This document shows positions 6,331 to 11,490 of a DNA stretch of 11,490 nt, one piece after another; positions within the stretch are counted from its first letter, which is position 1; every line of letters starts with the position of its first letter. The position numbers and the translations under genes are program-made. The stretch is taken from contig JAADHG010000257.1 of the NCBI GenBank assembly GCA_013151975.1, forward strand, positions 1 to 11,490. Direction: 5' to 3'. The notes beneath the pieces are model-generated. The model searched no databases, was not told the DNA's origin, and was given only the letters and a program-made list of their open reading frames with translations. The stretch is from Chlorobiota bacterium (GTDB lineage: Bacteria; Bacteroidota; Bacteroidia; Flavobacteriales; Flavobacteriaceae).

Positions 6331-6798
6331 ATGGAAACCCATCAAAAATATATGCATAAATGTCTTCAATTGGCTAAAAAAGCATTAACTAAAGGTAATC
6401 CACCAGTTGGTGCAATTTTGGTGGTAAAGAATAAAATAATCGGAGAAGGAATAGAGGCAGGAAAAAGTTCAGGAGATTTAACCAATCACGCAGAAATTTT
6501 ATCTATTAGAAATGCGATTAAAAATGGACATTTAAAGGAATTACATAAAGCCATAATGTACACAACACACGAACCTTGTATAATGTGTTCTTATCTAATA
6601 CGACATCATAGAATACCACACATTATATTCGGAACTTCGATTGACTATATTGGTGGTTATACTTCAAAGTTTAAAATTCTTAATACAATAGAAGTTCCTA
6701 AATGGGGAAATAAACCAAAAATAACAGAAGGAGTTTGTAAATCGAAATGTGAAGAATTAACAGAAGAGTTTCATCAATTATTGAATAAATTGAACTGA
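6331..6798 (+). CDS. Zinc-dependent nucleoside/nucleobase deaminase (cytidine deaminase superfamily)
   Basis: A 155-residue enzyme with the complete catalytic set of the CDA superfamily: HAE (zinc ligand His53 and proton-shuttle Glu55) and PCIMC (Pro82, zinc ligands Cys83 and Cys86). It opens with helix MHKCLQLAKKALTKG and strand PPVGAILVVKNKIIGEG, like the nucleoside-deaminase/guanine- or cytosine-deaminase branch rather than tetrameric Cdd. After the second motif it lacks the usual TadA RVVFGA-D-KxG pattern and instead has HIIFGTSIDYIGGYTSKFKIL, and two extra cysteines stand near the C-terminus (Cys136, Cys140). It would hydrolyse an exocyclic amine of a base, nucleoside or similar ring. 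It is the last gene of the TetR-linked unit, and its placement suggests an amine-bearing heterocycle as the unit's target; this is inference. Confidence 0.87.
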   Translation: METHQKYMHKCLQLAKKALTKGNPPVGAILVVKNKIIGEGIEAGKSSGDLTNHAEILSIRNAIKNGHLKELHKAIMYTTHEPCIMCSYLIRHHRIPHIIFGTSIDYIGGYTSKFKILNTIEVPKWGNKPKITEGVCKSKCEELTEEFHQLLNKLN

Positions 6799-6820
6799 AT
6801 TACTTTTTTTATCTAAAATT

Positions 6821-6864
6821 GTAAACTTAAGTTATACTAACCGATAAGTAAACTTAGGTTACTC
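6821..6864. repeat. Short direct repeat with palindromic core at a convergent gene junction
   Basis: GTAAACTTAAGTTATAC (6821-6837) and GTAAACTTAGGTTACTC (6848-6864) agree at 14 of 17 positions. The first copy has a perfect 10-base palindrome, AACTTAAGTT. They lie between the ends of the convergent deaminase and T9SS-cargo genes, the second copy running over the latter's stop codon. A weak bidirectional terminator or a protein-binding pair are both possible. Confidence 0.4.
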
Positions 6865-7611
6865 TTTCTTAATCAATTTAAAAGTTCTTTGGTTGTTATT
6901 TTGATCAATCTTTAAAATATAAATACCTACAGATAGTGTGTTTCCATTTAAGGTAATAGGGTAGATGTCCGTATCTGTATTTATGTTAAATACATTTTGA
7001 GTAATTACTCTTCCTAAAATATCATACAAGGTGTAGGTTACGGGTTTATCTTCAAAAAGCGAAGCAATTCTAATGCTTGCATTGTTTATAAATGGGTTTG
7101 GATACACGGTGGCATTAAAGCCAATATCTTCATCTATTATAATAAACGGATCGGTTATAGTCATTTTTATTTCGCTAAACCCAAAACAACTGCCACCATA
7201 ATTTGCAGTTGGCGTAATTAGTACATATCGTACTGTGGCACTATTAAAATCGGGTCCATCGATACCTTCATAATTAGACAAGCCATTGGCTTGGTCTATA
7301 GAGAAACTACCTAAATTGGTCCAAGTAACACCATCTAAAGAATAGTCAATATTAAAATCCTTAATACCATTGCTTAAGTTTTTAGGCTCGTTGGCATTCC
7401 AGAATTTTGTTTCGTTTAATATGTAATCATAACCCAAATCGTACATAATCCAATGCGAATCGCCATAAACTGAGTTTGGGTTTGCCGAGGTGTTACAGGA
7501 TATCCAGCCATCAAACCACGTGGTGCTATGCCTGTCAGGATAACACTGTGCATTGCCTAATTGTGAGCAGAAAGCGATAATTAATGTTATGTATAGTGTT
7601 GTTTTTTTCAT
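6859..7611 (-). CDS. T9SS-secreted protein with F5/8 type C (discoidin)-like domain
   Basis: The product has 250 residues from ATG 7611, which starts a Sec signal peptide (MKKTTLYITLIIAFCSQLGNA). Residues about 30-150 look like a galactose-binding discoidin fold: SHWIMYDLGYDYILNETKFWN, the DFNIDYSLDGVTWTNLGSF strand pair in the middle, and VRYVLITP...GFSEIKMTI at the end. Such domains usually bind glycans or surfaces. The C-terminal 80 residues are a type A T9SS sorting domain: VYPNPFINNASIRI, YTLYDILGRVI, GIYILKI and the basic end FKLIKKE. The protein should cross the outer membrane and be released or attached to the cell surface. It begins 2 bases after the DUF1501 stop codon and is the last gene of the three-gene operon. 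An open frame extends upstream to 7719, but it overlaps DUF1501 and is not used. Confidence 0.87.
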   Translation of the reverse strand: MKKTTLYITLIIAFCSQLGNAQCYPDRHSTTWFDGWISCNTSANPNSVYGDSHWIMYDLGYDYILNETKFWNANEPKNLSNGIKDFNIDYSLDGVTWTNLGSFSIDQANGLSNYEGIDGPDFNSATVRYVLITPTANYGGSCFGFSEIKMTITDPFIIIDEDIGFNATVYPNPFINNASIRIASLFEDKPVTYTLYDILGRVITQNVFNINTDTDIYPITLNGNTLSVGIYILKIDQNNNQRTFKLIKKE

Positions 7612-7613
7612 AG

Positions 7614-9026
7614 TTACATGCTCATAAAACCTAAAGGCGGCACACCAGAATTGGTGTCGTAAAAGTTTGCTAGATTTGGTAAAATTAAATTCAAATCGGA
7701 AGGCGAAACCCCAAACCACAAGGCTAATTCAGCCATATATAAGTCGGCTGCAGTTGTTGGGATTAATACACCATCAAATAAATTGAGTTCACTATTTATT
7801 GCTAATGTTGGGTAATAGCCATAAATTTCTTTACCAATTACTGAGCCTCCCATTACAAATGTGTTTCCTCCCCAAGCATGGTCTGTACCATTACCGTTTG
7901 AGGATAGCGTTCTTGCAAAATCGGAAATACTAAATGTGGTCACCTCATTACCTATATTTAATTCTTGCAACACGGTATTAAAATAGTTTAAGGCACCGTT
8001 AACTTCAGATAATTTCCCAGCATGATTAACCAATAATTCATCATGATGATCCCAGTTATCAATATCTACAAAAAATATTTGTCTAGAAAATCCTAATGTG
8101 TCTCTTGCTGCAATGGTTTTTGCCACCATTTGAAATTGTGCTGCTAATTTATTGTAGGCTGGTAATGCAGTACTAAAATCTGGAATAGCATCAACAGCCG
8201 TTTGAAATTCTTGACTTGAGTCGTTAGACGATTTTATAGTATTGATATAGGTGTTCTTGAAAATATCTTGATAATCTCTATCCATCATCGTGTTCAGTGC
8301 ATCTGAACGCAGTTGGTCAAAACCATTTTGCCCACCATAACCACTAATGCCAATACTTCCACTTGGGCTGATAGCATAGGGGATAACTTCGTTACCACGC
8401 TGAAAGATATTAGATCCTTGCAATGAGATGTTCATGGAAATATTTTGGTTAGAATTCATGGATTGCACTAAATCGGCAATACGACCTCCCCAACCAATAT
8501 TGGTTCTTTCATGTGGTCTCCCAGTATGCCATTGTTGTTGCTGGTCGGCATGAGAAAACAGACCTAGTGGTGCTTTTACACTCTTGTTTTGCAGTTCTAA
8601 TTTTGTAGAAGGCTCAATTAAAGTACCAACGTTACTTATAAAAGCTAAGTTATTGGTTTCAAATAACTGCTGCATATCTGTCATAGACGGGTGTACACCA
8701 AAAGTTCTACCATCACTTGTTAATGGATTTATTTGAAGGATTTCATTTTGAGCTATAGCTAAATTTGAACGAGTGGTGGCATATTCGTTATATTCTGTAT
8801 TCCCTTTGGGGATAAGCATGTTAAAGGAATCATTTCCACCATGTAACATTACAAATACCAAGGCTTTATAATCTCCTGCGGCGATTACCGAAGAGTTATC
8901 TAAAGCCGCAGCAGCCATACTTTTTAAACTTATTAAAGACGAAAATAATGTGGTATAACCCACAGCGGCACAGGATTGTCCTATAAATTTTCGGCGGGAT
9001 ATGTTATTTTGTTTAGGTTTACTCAT
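7614..9026 (-). CDS. DUF1501 domain-containing protein with Tat signal
   Basis: A 470-residue protein starting with a twin-arginine signal, SRRKFIGQ (10-17), followed by a hydrophobic segment ending near AAALD. Family blocks follow in order: KALVFVMLHGGNDSFNMLIP (54-73), FSHADQQQQWHTG (157-169), the DIDNWDHHDELLVNH block (321-335), and SDFARTLSSNGNGTDHAWGG (368-387), with the C-terminal PTTAADLYMAELALWFGV. These His/Asp-rich blocks match DUF1501, a relative of the alkaline phosphatase/sulfatase superfamily with putative metal ligands, of undetermined substrate. Tat export means folding, perhaps with metal, in the cytoplasm before translocation. It sits 6 bases after the DUF1800 gene, the usual partner of DUF1501 in Bacteroidota and Planctomycetota, and 2 bases before the T9SS cargo gene. 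Confidence 0.92.
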   Translation of the reverse strand: MSKPKQNNISRRKFIGQSCAAVGYTTLFSSLISLKSMAAAALDNSSVIAAGDYKALVFVMLHGGNDSFNMLIPKGNTEYNEYATTRSNLAIAQNEILQINPLTSDGRTFGVHPSMTDMQQLFETNNLAFISNVGTLIEPSTKLELQNKSVKAPLGLFSHADQQQQWHTGRPHERTNIGWGGRIADLVQSMNSNQNISMNISLQGSNIFQRGNEVIPYAISPSGSIGISGYGGQNGFDQLRSDALNTMMDRDYQDIFKNTYINTIKSSNDSSQEFQTAVDAIPDFSTALPAYNKLAAQFQMVAKTIAARDTLGFSRQIFFVDIDNWDHHDELLVNHAGKLSEVNGALNYFNTVLQELNIGNEVTTFSISDFARTLSSNGNGTDHAWGGNTFVMGGSVIGKEIYGYYPTLAINSELNLFDGVLIPTTAADLYMAELALWFGVSPSDLNLILPNLANFYDTNSGVPPLGFMSM

Positions 9027-9032
9027 CTGGGG

Positions 9033-10838
9033 TTATTTTAATATGGCATAATCTGGACTAATTAATATAAGATAGAGCGCCATTTTTACACGGTAATAAT
9101 CAAAATCTATATTTGGATCATTTCCAGTAATAGGATCTACAGCATCAATAATGAGTTGCTTTGTCTCATTAGAGAGCATACCACGTGTAAATAATTTGTC
9201 TAATTGATTAATAAGTACTTCGCTGTCTTTGGCATAATATTTTAAACCTTCAAAATCTAAAGGCGTGTCTTCAAGACCTAAATCCCAAGTGTTTAAAACG
9301 GAATAGAATTGTGGATAGGTCCAATAATCTACTTCATTTACAAAAGCTAGACTACTGGCTGAGTTGTGTATTTTAAATTCTGGTCCTTCCAAGTTTGCAT
9401 CTGCAAATTCACTATTAGGAACATAGTTTGGTGGGTAGAAATTAAAGACGTGTGGTGCTGCTAACGGCGCTTGTTTTGTTGCGTTATAAAAGTTAAAACC
9501 AACATTCCAGTTTAAGCCATTTTGATTGTCTAAATCTATTTGACGCGTTACATTGAAATATCGTATCATAGGCTCGATGAGTTTCCCTTGGCTCGGATTA
9601 TTAATCCAACTACAAGACCTTGCTTCATCATCTAATAATATGGCTTTAATAACTGCTCTCATGTCACCACGAATGCCTTTAGTATTATTAAAAGCTGCGG
9701 AAACTCTAGATATATATGCTGGAGTTGGATTAGATTTTACAAGTTGCTGAATTAATCGCTTAGCTATAAACGGAGCTACATTGGGATGGTTGAATAGGTG
9801 GTCTATGGTATCTTCAATATCTTTCATACCAGATTGCCCCGAAGGAACAACAAAGCTATTTAGTAATCGTTTTTCTCCCGGTTCATGCCACGCATCATAC
9901 ATGATCATTGGGAGATCTTTTTGTGCAAAATAGAATTCAATTCCAAATTCGGCAACAACACCATAAGGGTTTTCTATAACAGCAGCAGGTCCGAGACCTG
10001 TAAATATTTTTGCAAACTCTTTAATATCATTATTGTCATAGGTTGGTATTCTTTCTCCACTTTCATCTAAAATATAACTTCCATCTTGATTGAGTTGATG
10101 TAAACCAATAGTGAATAATTGCATAACTTCTCTAGCAAAATTTTCATCAGGATGGATATTTGTATTCGGAAAACTTCTTGGGTTATTATAATGACTCAAA
10201 TAGCCTCCCATCATTGGGTGCAAGGCAATCCCAAGTAATATGTCTTTAAAATTACCAAAGGCATTATCTTTTAAAATATCGTAATAGTCTCCAAGACCAA
10301 CGCCATAATCACCAAGACCTGAGTCCCATGAAATAACAATGATTTCACTTAATGCTAAAGCCAATCTTTGGCGTAATAAATCTTCGTTACCAATATTTGA
10401 TTCCCACCAAGCATATTGAAAATGTAAAGAATATGGACCAAAATAATCATCAGCATTACCACCATTGGCAACAAACATATCAAGCGCTTGATTATAAATA
10501 CTACTAGTAAGTGCTCCCATTGAAGGAGAGTTAAGGTCAAACTGGGCATCAATCCAATCTTCAAATGGATTTTCAGACACCAATTTAATATAAGACAGAT
10601 CAGTTCCAAAAGTTGCTTGTGCCAAAAAGCGGGAGGTTTCTAATAATCGTGCATCGAGTCCTTTGCCATTAATGGTGTTTTCATCATCAGCAAACTCGTT
10701 CCAATTTGGACGACTTTGTTCACTACTCGACGTTACCGTAATACCATTGCTGTGACCAGCTCCTAAATAATCGGTGTACTGCTGAGCGTTAACACTAAAT
10801 GACATCAATAAAAAAAAATAAAATAAAGTCTTCTTCAT
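9033..10838 (-). CDS. DUF1800 domain-containing exported protein
   Basis: The product has 601 residues from ATG 10838, chosen over a longer start at 10892 because it begins a Sec signal peptide (MKKTLFYFFLLMSFSVNAQ). DUF1800 blocks are clear: ETSRFLAQATFG (67-78), the WWESNIG/LRQRLALALSEI segment (144-166), HPDENFAREVMQLFTIGLHQ (229-248), FTGLGP (279-284), and SGQSGMKDIEDTIDHLFNHPNVAPFIAKRLI in parts (333-363). QAPLAAPHVFNFYPPNY (456-472) is also present, and the C-terminal YYRVKMALYLILISPDYAIL matches the family's usual ending. The family is helical, exported and of unknown biochemical role. It is the first gene of a three-gene operon, with DUF1501 6 bases downstream. Unlike some relatives, it carries no T9SS sorting domain. 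Confidence 0.92.
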   Translation of the reverse strand: MKKTLFYFFLLMSFSVNAQQYTDYLGAGHSNGITVTSSSEQSRPNWNEFADDENTINGKGLDARLLETSRFLAQATFGTDLSYIKLVSENPFEDWIDAQFDLNSPSMGALTSSIYNQALDMFVANGGNADDYFGPYSLHFQYAWWESNIGNEDLLRQRLALALSEIIVISWDSGLGDYGVGLGDYYDILKDNAFGNFKDILLGIALHPMMGGYLSHYNNPRSFPNTNIHPDENFAREVMQLFTIGLHQLNQDGSYILDESGERIPTYDNNDIKEFAKIFTGLGPAAVIENPYGVVAEFGIEFYFAQKDLPMIMYDAWHEPGEKRLLNSFVVPSGQSGMKDIEDTIDHLFNHPNVAPFIAKRLIQQLVKSNPTPAYISRVSAAFNNTKGIRGDMRAVIKAILLDDEARSCSWINNPSQGKLIEPMIRYFNVTRQIDLDNQNGLNWNVGFNFYNATKQAPLAAPHVFNFYPPNYVPNSEFADANLEGPEFKIHNSASSLAFVNEVDYWTYPQFYSVLNTWDLGLEDTPLDFEGLKYYAKDSEVLINQLDKLFTRGMLSNETKQLIIDAVDPITGNDPNIDFDYYRVKMALYLILISPDYAILK

Positions 10839-10893
10839 ATTTTTAATTTGGGATGAATAGCAATTAGTAATACTTATTTGTGTGTTAATCAAC

Positions 10894-10901
10894 CAAATAT
10901 A
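10894..10901 (-). promoter_or_regulatory. -7 box candidate for the DUF1800-DUF1501-T9SS operon
   Basis: Read on the minus strand, TATATTTG is a perfect TAnnTTTG box 55 bases before the ATG at 10838. No -33 TTG was found at about 19 bases upstream. A short inverted repeat (AATCAAC at 10887-10893 and GTTGATT at 10913-10919) brackets the box and could be a regulator site, but is too short to be sure. Confidence 0.5.
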
Positions 10902-10961
10902 GTTAAAAAGTAGTTGATTGGTAATATTTTTCGACGAATGGTATAAATAAAGACGTTCCTA

Positions 10962-11490
10962 TTACAAATAATAAGCTATTGCAATGGCAACTAGAATAAC
11001 TAAAAGTTTTGAAAGATTGAATTTGTGTCCTTCACTACTTTCAAATAGAATAATAGTAGATATATGTAAAAATATACCGATTACTAAAGCTGAAATTTCT
11101 GTATAGTAAAGTTTAAAAACATCAACTTCTTGTGATAATAACATTCCCAAAGGAGTCATTAATGCAAACAAAGTCAAGAAAAATAGAATCTTTGAGCGAC
11201 TTAAATCTGACGCCAGAAAGAAGGTAGATAATATAATAGCAACCGGAAGTTTGTGTATAATAACACCGTAGATTAAACTGTGGTGTGCTTCTATAGGAAC
11301 ACCTTCTAAAACCGAATGTATGCTTAAACTTATAAAAAGCAGCCAAGGAAATGCAGATGCATTTTTATGAATATGCACATGGCCATGTTCGGCACCTTTT
11401 GAAAAGAACTCCAAAACTATTTGTAGCAAAACACCAATCATAATAAACAATCCAACTGTTTTGCTATTATCGTTATACACCTCAGGTAAG
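10962..11490 (-). CDS. ZIP family metal transporter (N-terminus beyond window edge)
   Basis: The frame is open from the right edge to the TAA at 10962; 175 residues are visible. A GTG at 11480 is not needed as a start, because the upstream codons already read as family sequence (LPEV before YNDNSK). The protein is an inner-membrane divalent metal (zinc or iron) transporter. Visible marks are the His-rich cytoplasmic loop GAEHGHVHIH (32-41 of the visible part), the transport-site helix HSVLEGVPI (His58, Glu62) and the second metal helix HKLPVA (His79, Pro82). Four to five hydrophobic helices remain to the C-terminus. It is transcribed in the same direction as the downstream DUF1800 operon, but a 123-base gap with a separate promoter box lies between, so it is probably a separate unit. 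Confidence 0.88.
   Translation of the reverse strand, partial: LPEVYNDNSKTVGLFIMIGVLLQIVLEFFSKGAEHGHVHIHKNASAFPWLLFISLSIHSVLEGVPIEAHHSLIYGVIIHKLPVAIILSTFFLASDLSRSKILFFLTLFALMTPLGMLLSQEVDVFKLYYTEISALVIGIFLHISTIILFESSEGHKFNLSKLLVILVAIAIAYYL

Noticed and set aside
7612..7719. Longer start of the T9SS cargo protein
   Set aside because: It overlaps the DUF1501 coding end, and the signal peptide begins at 7611.
10355..10609. Minus-strand open frame rich in Leu/Ile
   Set aside because: It lies wholly within the DUF1800 gene in another frame; the hydrophobic composition is a frame-shadow effect.

Overview
The window comes from a member of the Bacteroidota, most likely a marine or environmental Flavobacteriaceae. 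The evidence is low GC, a cargo protein with a type IX secretion (T9SS) sorting domain, a DUF4294 protein, TAnnTTTG-type -7 promoter boxes, a DUF1800/DUF1501 pair, and near absence of Shine-Dalgarno sequences. No rRNA, tRNA, CRISPR array, transposase or phage gene was seen.

Left part (1-2679, all minus strand): an M42 family metallo-aminopeptidase is followed by a GC-rich inverted repeat, a NUDIX hydrolase gene broken by an apparent frameshift, and a class V PLP-dependent aminotransferase whose C-terminus runs off the left edge. Next (2792-4097, plus strand) a DUF4294 exported protein overlaps the start of a hemolysin III/TrhA-type seven-helix membrane protein.

Centre (4221-6798, plus strand): a self-contained, very A-rich cassette of four genes. 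They encode a TetR-family repressor, a small DsrE-like protein with a single cysteine, a two-domain FMN split-barrel (pyridoxamine-phosphate-oxidase-like) protein and a zinc nucleoside/nucleobase deaminase. Two near-identical palindromes with the core CCGAACGTT lie upstream of the TetR gene and upstream of the DsrE gene. The first overlaps the -33 element of a well-formed Bacteroidota promoter. This looks like an autoregulated, inducible detoxification or redox module. A strong hairpin separates the DsrE gene from the two enzyme genes. It is the best candidate in the window for an undescribed system, but its substrate and inducer cannot be read from sequence.

Right part (6859-10838, minus strand): a tight three-gene operon (DUF1800, DUF1501, T9SS cargo with an F5/8C-like domain; gaps of 6 and 2 bases). 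Its three products carry three different export signals: Sec, Tat, and Sec plus a T9SS sorting domain. The window ends with a ZIP-family metal transporter whose N-terminus lies beyond the right edge. No gene-free stretch exceeds 300 bases; the longest gaps (4098-4266, 5269-5397, 10839-10961) hold the regulatory sites listed.
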